The notes beneath the pieces are model-generated. The model was not told where the DNA came from. It saw nothing but the letters and a program-made list of their open reading frames with translations, and did no database searches. DNA of 64,000 nucleotides from Uloborus plumipes. Taxonomy: Eukaryota; Arthropoda; Arachnida; Araneae; Uloboridae. This document shows, piece by piece, positions 47,568 to 58,322 of the stretch; position 1 is the first letter of the stretch, and each line of letters opens with the position of its first letter. The DNA lies in NCBI GenBank assembly GCA_038373865.1, contig JAXGGA010001713.1, forward strand, positions 62,001 to 126,000, read 5' to 3'. The position numbers were made by a program, and so were the translations under genes.

Positions 47568-47619
47568 TAGTGCTTCTAGATCAAGACAGGACGTATCCTG
47601 TCGTGATCTAGAAGCACTA
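47568..47619. repeat. 52-bp hairpin, 24-bp arms
   Basis: TAGTGCTTCTAGATCAAGAC continues to 47591 and is matched by its reverse complement at 47596-47619 with one mismatch and a 4-base loop. No flanking duplication is evident. Confidence 0.85.
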
Positions 47620-47739
47620 TTCAACTTCGTATAAGTATAACGGATTTCTTCAAGGGGAAATAATGCTTTTTGTTGCTTAAATATATTCCTTATATGTGAT
47701 GCAGAAAATCGACAGCCTCCATGTCTTATGACTATGGGG

Positions 47740-48136
47740 CATGTAAAATATCCCTCGAGTACTCATTTGGCATAGAGTGTCCTGATCATACACATTTCCT
47801 GACCATACAAGGACATTTTTCATAAATATGCCGTCTGGTATTTTTGGCTGTTAAATTTTTTTTAGAAAGGTAATATCGTTAAGAAGTAGGAAAAGAATAA
47901 TTTTGTCATTCTGGCAACACTATTGGCTTATGAGCAAGGCTGCAAGCGGAAAGTTAAAAAATATCAGGTTTTTCATCGTCTACAAAATCTTGTATGTAAG
48001 TGCATACTTCTTTTTATTTCAAACCCAAGTCTCTCAAATTTCCCATTTAAATTTCAGTTACTGTTTTAGAATTAATTAACATATGAAAATATAATTAGAT
48101 CAACTGAAATTTTTGGCTTGTCATCAAGAAATCATA
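47740..48136 (+). mobile_element. Family A element, partial copy next to Tc1
   Basis: GACCATACAAGGACATTTTT at about 47801 and the following ~200 bp match 44794-45000 of the family A element (shared words AGAAAGGTAA and GAAGTAGGAAAA). The boundary to the right is lost near the Tc1 insertion at 48139. Confidence 0.6.
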
Positions 48137-48138
48137 TA

Positions 48139-49558
48139 CACTGCTCGACATTGAAAATGCAACACCAAGAAGGAGTGGTCAGAAATTCATGCAAATTTTA
48201 CCGTAGACGCACGTCACTGAGTTATGCAAATGATATGAAATGCGCAGCTCTCCGACGCACGTGAAGTAAGATATAAGAGAATGAAGTTGAAAAGTGGGCT
48301 ATGTTCATGTTGGTTTTTCTGCCAGACTAATTATCGGAGAAATTTGGTTTTTGTCTCGAAGGATACGTGTGATAGGAGGAAATGCCACGCCGTCCTCAAC
48401 GAAGACACTTCCAGCATATAGACGACTTTACAAGGGGTATGGTGATCGGACTGAGAAGGGGAAGTTGGTCCATACGTCAAATTGTAGCTGATACCCACAT
48501 GGATGCAAGAACTGTGCATCGGTTGTGTCGGAGATGGTTGAAAAGAGGAAATGTAGCCACATTGAGGGGTGCAGGTGCAGCCAGAGTGACGTCAGACCGC
48601 TTGGATCGACGGATTCACCGACAAGCTGTGGCGGACCCGCAAGTCACTTGTGCGTCGATTCTGCACCACGTGCAAGGTACCCTGGATGTTCCTGTGTCGA
48701 CCAGAACCATTTCCCGTCGACTGGTTGCACGTGGCCTGCAATCACGGCGCCCGCTAAGAAGACTGCCATTGACCTCACAGCACAGACTCCAACATTTGGA
48801 ATGGTGCCGGACCAGAGCGACGTGGATGGCAGAATGGCAAACCGTAGTGTTCTCAGATGAATCCCTCTTCTATTTGTCCAGCGATAGTCATCGCATACGT
48901 GTGTGGCGTCGACGTGGAGAAAGATCGAATCCGGCAGTGACTGTGGAACGCCCCACAGCGCGACAACGTGGCATAATGGTTTGGTGCGCTATTGCATACA
49001 ATTCCGTATCACCTCTAGTTCGTATTCTGGGCACTATGACGGCCCAACGATATGTAGATAATGTACTGCGGCCGGTGGCAATCCCCTACCTTTAGGGTCT
49101 GCCAAATGCAATTTTTCAACAGGATAACGTCCGTCCTCACAGTGCTCGAATCAGCCAACATGCTCTACGAGGTGTACAGATGCTTTCCTGGCCACCATAC
49201 TCTTCTGACTTGTCACCAATCGAACATGTGTGGGACGTGATTGGACGCCGTTTGCAGAACCTGTCACTGCCTCGTTCAGAGGACGAACTGTGGCAAATGG
49301 TTGAAAGGGAATGGAGTGACATCCCTCAGGACACCATCCGCAGACTTATTGACTCCATGCCTAGACGTGTTTCTTCGTGCATCGCTGTCCGCGGTAGTCC
49401 TACTTCTTACTGAGCCGACGCCGTCCTCGCTCTAAATTTTGCTTATTTATTTTGAAATAAATATCACGTATTTTTCCATGCTGTCTCTGTCTTCTTACCA
49501 AATTTCATCAATCTCTGACCACTCCTTCTTGGTGTTGCATTTTCAATGTCGAGTAGTG
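48139..49558 (+). mobile_element. Tc1-type transposon, copy 2
   Basis: It is 1420 bp, the same length as copy 1, and nearly identical in sequence. The terminal repeats differ at two visible positions near the right end (GAGTAGTG for GAGCAGTG, and ATCTCTGACC for ATTTCTGACC). TA flanks at 48137-48138 and 49559-49560. Confidence 0.95.
48382..49413 (+). pseudogene. Tc1 transposase with one nonsense codon
   Basis: The frame matches the transposase at 31575-32606 codon for codon without indels, but codon 238 (CAG, glutamine, in copy 1) is TAG at 49093-49095. This truncates the protein at 237 residues, before the second aspartate and the glutamate of the active site. The remaining codons to 49413 stay open. 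I count about 17 amino-acid differences from copy 1 in the first 237 residues. The truncated product keeps the DNA-binding domain and might compete with active transposase, which is speculation. Confidence 0.93.
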
Positions 49559-49723
49559 TATTTATTTTACTTTATACATTTTAGTGCGAATCAAGCTGAT
49601 AGAAATAGTCTTTAAAGTTAAAAAGCGTTTTCTATACATTTTTTAATTTCTTCTTTAAGCCTCGATCCAATTTTTTAAGAGTAGCAGTTGGTAGTCGTAA
49701 GAAAAGTAGTATTTTTTTAAGTA

Positions 49724-51069
49724 GTCTGTGGGCCGAAGGCAGAAAAGATGCTTAGAAACATGGTTTCGTTTGCCAACTTCGGGGACTACGAAATGTGATA
49801 TTTTTCTGAATCCTTAGAGTCTACAGATGAAAAAAACACAATGTTCCCGAAAAAATATTGTCTCATTAGTTTTTTACAGGCCATTAAAGATAGATGGCAA
49901 AATATGCGAAAATGGAATTCTAGGGGCGGATAATTACGTTAAATATCATATATATGTGTCTGTCTCTGCCTATATATTTATATGTATATATAGATGGATA
50001 TATAGATACTGTTTGATATTCTTTTCGGCGACCTTCCTCGAATTCGCGCATGCGTCAGGTCTCAACCGATTTTATGAAACAAGGGTGATTGTGATAAGAG
50101 AGATAAGGAATGAGAAGGGATTTTTCTTTGTTTTGTTTTGTTTTTCGTTGCATTCGTATATTTGAGGTGTTGATTTGTGTTGGTGTTTTTTTTTTCTCTT
50201 CCTTATCATTTCTATAAAAATTAAATAATATCGGAGTACGTGGAAATGCTGCTATCGTGCATTTTCGTAATCAAGCTGTCTCCCTTTTTAAAATAGAACC
50301 ATTCAACGTTGCTTGACAAAAATAGAGAGTTTTTCCGAAATATCTCGTTTTTTCACAATATACACCTGGAAAATTATTGAAAATTCGACAAATATGTGTA
50401 GAAACAGTTATACGAAGTTTGTTTAGCTTGAATTTTTATTTTAAACCAATTTTTCCCACCATTTCCTCGATTTTTCGAAAAACCCAAAATTTGCTTCCCC
50501 CCCCCCCCACCTTTAGCTCACCCCCCAGGGTCGGGGACTTTCAGTATATTAACTTACTAACTACCCCTAACAATATTCTGTAGTCAAATACTCTCGCATA
50601 TTCCATGCATTCTATAATGTATTCATTGACTGGATTATATAGGGCCATTAACGAAACAACGAGATTAAGAACAAGCGGAAATGTGGATTGATACATTTTT
50701 GTGATTTTCTTAGTAACTGAATCACAAAAGACGTGAAGTAAGTATATTATGACTTATTAATATATTTTGCAACACAAAATCGTATCAAAAAGAAAAACTA
50801 GGGTAGAAAACCTGTTTATTGAAATTTTAAATTGCAAATATTTTGTGCAACAGCGCCACCTAGAGACAATTTTTGTTGTGAATGAGCCAACAGGCTAAGG
50901 GATATAGTCCCTATTTCAGTTACTAATTAAAACTTAATGAGACAAGGTCTGCTTGGGAACATTGGATTTTTCGATTGAGTACATCACTATTAGTTGATTT
51001 CAAGCAAGTTCCCGTAGTCCCTAAAATTGGTAAACGAACTTGAACGATATCGGTGCTTGGCCCACAGAC
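49724..51069. mobile_element. TA-flanked non-autonomous element (family L), copy 1
   Basis: GTCTGTGGGCC at 49724 is mirrored by GGCCCACAGAC ending at 51069, with TA on both sides (49722-49723, 51070-51071). The similarity extends inward (TTTCGTTTGCCAACTTCGGG against the complement of the right end). The right ~360 bp is repeated at about 51960-52329. A frame of 112 codons at 49827-50165 has no recognisable domain. Confidence 0.72.
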
Positions 51070-51274
51070 TATAGGTCCTGTCATGATCTAAATGGTTTCA
51101 TTTAAAATTTTAAATTACATTTATTAAAGCACATCATAAAATATGCATTACTTTTAAAAGCTCAAAATTGACGGAAAAAGTCACGAATCATATTTGGCGA
51201 CGATTGACGTCGTTCAAAACACTTATTCGTGGTAACAAATCAGTCCCTTATATTATCCTATATGTATTTACACA

Positions 51275-51436
51275 AGCTATTTCAAATTTTTCCAGGGGAG
51301 CGGGGGCAAACACTGCATACACAATGTAAATTGCACCAAAAATGACAAAAACCACGCCCGCTTACATGTAAATTGATTTTTCAAAGCCGGGAAGAAGAGG
51401 AATTGACTCCCCCCCCCTCCCCCAAATGACGGCCTG
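51275..51436 (-). mobile_element. hAT-type MITE, diverged copy
   Basis: The reverse complement starts CAGGCCGTCATTTGGGGG and follows 23578-23757 through GCGGGCGTGGTTTTTGTCAT to CCCCTGGAAAAATTTGAAAT. The distal terminus has decayed and no clear 8-bp duplication is visible. Confidence 0.7.
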
Positions 51437-51678
51437 TGATTTTATAAGTATTGGTTTTCTGAAAAACAGTAATAGTTAATTTATGTTCTAGAAATAAATA
51501 GCAGCAACAAAAAATGTCTAAACTGGTTCTTATTTAATCTCTATATCTCCTACACTAACTCCTTTCACGACTGCAAGTTATTTAGCAAAAACAATAAACA
51601 CTCAATTTTATAAGATTTAATTAAAATTTTGAAAAATCAAACGTTATTCAAAATAGCAGCGTAAAAAACGCAATATTA

Positions 51679-51791
51679 CCGTATTTTTCGCCGTGTAAGA
51701 CACACCCAATTTTAAATTAAATCCCCCAATTTTAATTAATCTTAAATTTATGCCGTATAAGACGGTGCGTCTTATACGGCAAAAAATACGG
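51679..51791. mobile_element. Short palindromic MITE (CCGTATTTTT type)
   Basis: CCGTATTTTTCGCCGTGTAA at the left is mirrored by the complement of TTATACGGCAAAAAATACGG at the right; TA borders both ends. Inner words AAGACACACCC and GGTGCGTCTT also pair. Confidence 0.78.
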
Positions 51792-51949
51792 TATACAACA
51801 ATGTCGTTCCACTAAAAGTTGCTCTTTGTGAAACATCGCCAAAAGGGGATATCAAGCCATAAAAGACAGCGACGCGAAACGAAACCGCGCGAACTGGCGC
51901 TCTTTGATCAAAAATAAAGAATGAGAATATCTGAAACGCCTGGCGGATT

Positions 51950-52329
51950 GATACAATGTTCGATTTTGATTTTAAATTAAGTCACACAGCGAAAAAAGTG
52001 AGTGATTCAAAGCGTATTAATATATTTTGAAATGTAAAATCGAGTAAAAAAGTAAAATTATGGTTGAAAGACTGTTTATTAAAATTTTAGATTGCAAATA
52101 TTTTGTGCAATAGCGCCACCTAGGGACAACGTCTCTAGTGAAAGAGTGACCAGGCCAAGGAAAAGAGTTCGTGTTTCAATTACTAATTAAAACTTAATGA
52201 GACAAGTTCCGCTTGGGAACATTGGATTTTTCGATTGAATACATCAATATTAATAGATTTCAAGCAAGTTTTCGTAGTCCATAAGATTGGTAAACGAACC
52301 TGAACGATATTTGCACTTGGCCCACAGAC
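51950..52329. mobile_element. Family L element, right-end copy 2
   Basis: This segment is a direct repeat of about 50680-51069, with shared words such as GCGCCACCTAG, TTAATGAGACAAG and CTTGGGAACATTGGATTTTT, and ends with GGCCCACAGAC next to TA. Its left end was not found; the two MITEs just upstream may lie inside it. Confidence 0.7.
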
Positions 52330-52331
52330 TA

Positions 52332-55300
52332 AAGCTATAGGAGGCATAAAAAAAGCATTTTCAAGAACTCATAGCTGCTTCAATCTCTCTTCAATCTACC
52401 CTTTTAGATTAATAGGATTAAACAAAAAATAATATAAGTCAGTTACTTTTAAAAAATACTGCTGTGATTTCTAAAGCAACTATGATTCATTGATTGAAAC
52501 TTAAGTGAAAGATATTGCACTTTTGTGCACTGTTAGACTGTATATGTGTGTGGTTATATTGAGCAAAAAAAAAAAAAAAAAAAAACATTTTAAAATAACG
52601 TTTTATTTGACAGTTTTTTAAAGTTAAGAAACCTTTAGCATCCAAAAAATCATAGCTTTATGTATCACAAAATACTATTCTGAATTCTGTTTAACTATAT
52701 AAAAGTCGTTGTAAAGCCACAATGGAAAAATTGATGGATGATTAATACTATAGTAAACGGGAAATCATTCTCATATTACGTAAGCCTTCTGAAGTATTGA
52801 AACTACTTCCCAGTTGTTTGAGAGCACTTACCTTAGTTTATCGATAGATGGAAGGTTATCAAACTGTATAAGTTCAAATGCGACTAGAATTTTTACATGA
52901 TCAAAATTTAAAGGAGGAAACATTTTCCTGGGGGTATTTCTTCAACATCATATTAGTTTCTATATAAAATATGTCACACAAAATGTTAAAAATAGGAAAA
53001 CTATTTCTATTAGATTTGGAAATTGAATGCCCTAGTACATTAAATTGTTTTCATACTTTTAGTAAGTTATTTTTGTTTTCGTTCCTTTTAGAGAATTGTG
53101 ACCTAGTCGCGTTATAAAGAAACTATTTCACATTCATTTCGAAATGTTTCATTCTATTGCATTTTACTCCATTGCTCTCGTAATAGTTAAAATTATGTAT
53201 CTAGCCGTCGTTTAAGAAGTTACATGATTATAAAGTAAGAAGCTAAGTTCACACCAATAGGTATCTATTAAATCTGTCGCAAGAAAAGAAACATCATTAT
53301 ATTTTTATTAGTATATTTTCCATTAAGAAAAAACAATCACCTTTTTAAAGAGGATGTGCATAAATATATTAAAGTTCAAAAGAAATCTGAACTAATTAAA
53401 ATAAATAAATTAAACACGTATTATCGACAAACTTATGCGAGCGACATTTCCACAGTTAAATGTTATTCGGTTATATTTAGATTGAGGAATGTTTTTCAGA
53501 TTACGCGAGCAAGACTTTTTGACGTCATCTATGATCCTTAGGTGTCATTCTTTGAGGAGAACAGGAAGAAGTACGCTGATGCCAAGTCCGGACTCGCGGG
53601 AAGTTGAGAGACAGTTACGGTACCGGTTTTGGTGACGTAGTTGGTCCTCAGGAAGCAGTGGTGGTTTGGTGTAGTGTCGGGATGCAGTTTCTAATTGGCT
53701 TAAGCGGCTGGCCTGACTCAGTTGACCCTTTTTCAATCTCATTAGTCCATCAACTTAAAACATACCACTGACTGTCTATTCTATTTTATATAGAGTCCCT
53801 TAAGGAAGGCTGTCATAAATAGAAGTTATCAGTCGATTGCTAATATAGAGTGGGCAATAGAACTACAGTTTAATATTTTATCGTGCCACCTTCCTCGACT
53901 TTGCGCACGCGCCAGGTCTCTTCTGATTTTCTCAAAATAAGGGGGGGGGGATGCGGAGTAACATTCAACAGGGAAGTGACAAGCGCGCCTCCTACCTATC
54001 ACCCTTTTTTCAAATGGAACCGTTCGTGGCTGTCAGGCGCCGAGTTCGAGAACGGACAGTAGACAGCGTGCTAAAGGTTATTTTTGGTTATGGTGATAAA
54101 ATTGGGTTTGACCACCACCGTTTGTCGAGCGAATCGGTCTAACTTTCAACAAAGCGTGAAAACTTGATTATACACGTGCAGCATATTGTGGTGAGAAAGA
54201 TGCTAAATAGAGCCTTCCCTCCTACAACTTTCTCTCCCTGATGACATTCAGTTTTTGCCTTGCGAATAAAGAAACACGCCACTAGTGTTGATATCAATTC
54301 TAGGACTGACACCTAGTGTGCGTAGAAGTAAAATCTTAAACATCGAGCACGCTCAGTGAATACGCGATATGAGTTGGATACATCTCAGCAAAAACGAAAT
54401 ATGTTAATGGCATTTTTATGCACACACCTTGTAGAAACTGAACTAATCACAACATATAAAAAAACGGATTGTTTCTTCGTTTTCTGTTTAAAATATTACC
54501 TCAAATCATCTGTTACTGTAATTCAGTAACACTTATTATATTTTTATGCGTAATAATCACTTTATGTTTTAGCTCTGTCGTGTGAAATTAATACTCAATG
54601 AGTCAAAAAATTAAATCCCCTATTAGTTTCCTCATCCTTATTATCAAGCTTTTCCACAATTTCTTAGAAAAAAAAGTAATGTATACACAAAATGTCAGGT
54701 ATATAACAAAAGAGACAACAGGTATATAAAAAAAGTACAAATGCAAAAGGGAAACATTTTTAATGCTTACGTTAAAAGAGAACCAAAATGAAATGCTATT
54801 GTGTCAGTTGCCAATTTAATGTGGATGTATCAGAAGAGCATTATTGACACTAATACCGTGATAAGAAGATATTTAGAGGAGTCTTTATGAAAAGCCTAAC
54901 ATAAGACTCTTATAAGGATAAACTTTGACTATTAACAACCACTTAACCCAAACAAATGTGGTATTATTTACTATGAAACAGGAACTATTTTTTTCTTCTG
55001 TCAATAGATATAGGACTAAAGGAAATATGCTTTTAAGACAATAAAAATCTTTTTAAAACTGATTTGAATTTAAATAGATATTGCATCACGTTTTATGATG
55101 AATGAAACCCAAAAAATTTTACTAAAAAAGATATGAAAATTAGTTCAAAGAGATTTAATGAAATTTTAAAATCTTTTTTGGGGGAAAATTAGAAAAATGG
55201 AGAAAAATAAATCTTCTCTCAAAAATAAATTAATAACTCTTTCTAAAATTGGAATAGTAAAATAAATTTAAAACGCGATGGTGGAATTAGTATTGTTAAA

Positions 55301-56390
55301 ATAATCATCTTGGTCATTAATCGGCCGATTATCAACAGCCGATTAATCTGTAATCGATCAATTTGCTTATCGGTGCTTCTCTAGTTTAAACCAAAAACCT
55401 CCGACACCGGGTTTTCTATTTTGTAGCTACGCAGAAGCTTGTCAAAAACACTACACAATCAATATTAATTTCTACTAAGTAAATGTTTTTCGATTCATTA
55501 TTAAGGAAAATGAACACATGAAAATCAGTTGCAGCTTTTTTTTTCTTTGTGAAACTCATGTAGCAAAGTCGGTTATTTGATGTATTATTAAACGGTATTG
55601 ATATATAGTTCTAGTTAAGTCATTTCCCCACATCATGATAGTGCCGCTTTTATAAAAATAAATATTGCTAAAAACAGTAAATATTGAAACAAAAGAAAAA
55701 GTGCAGTTTGATAAATTTCTACAATCCTAGTTCCAATAATATACTCATCGTTACAAAATCGCAAATATCTCGAGAATTTTATTTCATATATTTTCACAAA
55801 TGTATTTTTTTTCTGCAGTATTATATTTCTGAAACTGGCTTATTTGAATAAAAAAACAGGTGTAGGGTCAATTATTTAAAATAGTTGAATACACAATGAA
55901 ACTGTCTTAAGGAAAAGATGTTTCGAACTGTGACAAAAAACGGAATTTTAATATGTATCCTGTTTTTATAGGCATTGACAGGAGCCACACGTCCTTTTCT
56001 GAAATCTTCGAAAGTCGTCGAGCCACCTGCGAACATTTTGTTTCAAAATTCTTTTCCTTAAATTTCGCTTTCCTTTTAATAAAAAACATTATCGATATTT
56101 TTCTATGTATTTAGAGTTCAAATTTTCATACTAACAATGTTTCTTAGATCCTTATGTTACTGAAAAAAATTAAAATTGCAATTCATCTTTGCATTCAATT
56201 GTATTTTTCTTCGATCACTACTCAATTGAATGACATTTTCTCTTTCGTTCACGGATTTTTAAAAAATCTTAGTGTAAAATTACCCAATATGAGTTTGTCT
56301 AATATAGGGAGTCGGTTTTTATTTTCATGCATCTGACATCTGCGGAGAATATCAGAATTTGTAGTCTTAAAATTCATGTTTTGTGTTTTA
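52332..56390. other. No gene recognised; partial family L sequence and GC-rich block
   Basis: An A run is at 52566-52584. At 53545-53742 a GC-richer block is open on the minus strand for 65 codons without a recognised domain. At 53885-53945 CACCTTCCTCGACTTTGCGC and following bases match 50030-50090 of the family L element. A palindromic cluster of ATCGGCCGATTA and related words lies at 55318-55375, like the end of another DNA element. Confidence 0.4.
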
Positions 56391-57196
56391 GGAAATTCCA
56401 TTTTTAAAAAAAAAAGCATCTATTGCTGCACAAAACTGCTTGCAGAGGCTCCAAATATGTTAGGTCCTTGCTTCGTTGCATTATTTTGACTCTACTTCTA
56501 TAAAATGCAGGTAAATTTTGAAGATTTCCAGAAACAGCATTTATGGGCAATTTCACGGTAACAGACGTATCAGTTTTTCGCGAAACAGCTTACAAAGACA
56601 AGAAATATGTTAAATTATTTTTTTATTTCACGATATTAATAAAAAATATGGTATTTACTGCCATATAATGCAGTTAAACTTTGAAGATTTCCAGAAAAAA
56701 TATTGAAATAACAGAATTTTCTCCGTAACAGACGTATCTCATAAGATACGCCCGTTACGGATCCAAAATACCATCACATAAATACTGTTTCTGAAAATCT
56801 TCAAAATTTAACTGTATTTTCTAGAAGTAGAGTTCATGCCCTTCAAAGCTTCATGCAATGAAGCAAGGATCTAGCATATTGAAGCCTCTACTGGCTGTTT
56901 TGTGCTGTTGCACAAATGCTGTGTTGCACGATGCAATTTTTCAAAATAGAATTGCCCTTATATAATGGTATTTTGGCTCCGTAACGGATGTATCTTACGA
57001 GATACGTCCGTTACGGAGAAAGTACTATTATTTCAATATTTTTTTCTGGAAATCTTCAAAATGTAACTGCATAATATGGTATTAAAGACCATGTTCTTCA
57101 TTAAGTTCGTGAAACAGAATAAAAACTTAACATAGTTCTAGTTTTTGCAAGCTGTTTTGTGAAAAACTGATGCATCTGTTCATATGGAATTGCCCG
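56391..57196. mobile_element. Palindromic four-unit motif-repeat element (family E), copy 1
   Basis: Four related units of about 160-220 bp are arranged two forward (56391-56560, 56560-56735) and two inverted (56740-56960, 56975-57196). Each carries GTAACGGACGTATC or a variant (56560, 56721, inverted at about 56745, 56981, inverted at about 57003). Words GGGCAATT/GAATTGCCC mark 56549, 56948 and 57187. The junction palindromes, for example CCGTTACGG around GATACG words, would fold tightly. No protein is encoded. Confidence 0.72.
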
Positions 57197-57757
57197 ATTG
57201 TAAATAGTGGTCTAAGATGCAATTGCTGAGGCTGTTGGTGCTTCATAGTTCTGAAATTTTTACAGTGCAACATTAATGATACTATGCCATTCTTAAACGA
57301 TGAAGTTCGTAACTTTGTAAGTTATTATTTCTTGTGTATTAATGATGAGTACGTTCTTTTTTCAAGTTTTATACAATTTCAAGAGTAACTAATGCATGTG
57401 ACTGAGGATGAAAATCAGTTTGGAGAAGCGCGCAGTAAGAGATAGGCGCAGTATCAGGCGAAGCAAGATTTTATTTTCAGAAAAGGAAGAATGAGAAAGT
57501 AAAGATAAAAATATAGCTGTGTGACTGATTATGCATTGTCATTTTCGTATAATGACGTTTCGTTTTCGATTTCGGGTGAAATCGAAAAAATGGCTATCAT
57601 TCATTTGTTTGAAGTGCAAAAACTGTTTTATACAATACAAGCAACTATTTTTTAGCGCTATGTTATGGTACCCCATAGTAGAAGAAATTCTGTGAAAAGA
57701 TGATTCTTGATTTTTGAAAATAATTATAATTTATGGCTAAAATTATTGGTTTAAGCT
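57197..57757. other. No gene seen
   Basis: AT-rich non-coding sequence. Confidence 0.45.
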
Positions 57758-57759
57758 TT

Positions 57760-58322
57760 TAATCCTCATGGGTCTCTCCCATTTCGACGGTCATAAACGA
57801 CCTCAATGTTTTCTTTAATTAATTTATTATGATTATTAAATGTTACATGCATTTTTTAAGCTCCACTTTTTTATGATAAAAAAATATAAATTAAAAGATG
57901 CAATCAAAGTAAAATTTAGTTTATGTATTAAAAATAATTACTTTATAGCAAAACTTACAATAACTGTAGATTTATTTACAACTGTTACAAACCTGAAGCA
58001 AATGATTTTCCCAAGTGAGTTTCAAACTTAAGACATTTTTTGCTACATTTTCTATCCAGTTCTCTTGGACAAAAGTTGCTACTTCCTCTTTTTTGGTATT
58101 AGTCGCCAGTGACCCCCAAGGGTCTAGTGTGCAAAAAATTAAAATTCGGGGAAAATAAAATAGAATAAAATTAAAATAATAGCATTATTTTGTATGAAAA
58201 ACTAAAGGAGTATAAGTCACAAAACGCCATTAAAGACAAAGGATTGATTAACAAGATATTTTAAACAGAAATTGCATTGGGGTCATATGTACCCCCATAC
58301 CCCGGGGACCCACGAGGCTTGT
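57760..58322. mobile_element. Inverted-terminal element (family K)
   Basis: The left end ATCCTCATGGGTCTCTC and the right end, inward, AGCCTCGTGGGTCCCC are imperfect inverted repeats. The inside shows related words GACCCCCAAGGGTCT (58110) and GGGGTCATATGTACCCCC (58279). The exact borders and target duplication are unclear. Confidence 0.5.

Noticed and set aside
47568..47619. microRNA precursor.
   Set aside because: Arms are nearly perfect with a 4-base loop and no known miRNA seed that I recognise; it looks more like an inverted duplication.
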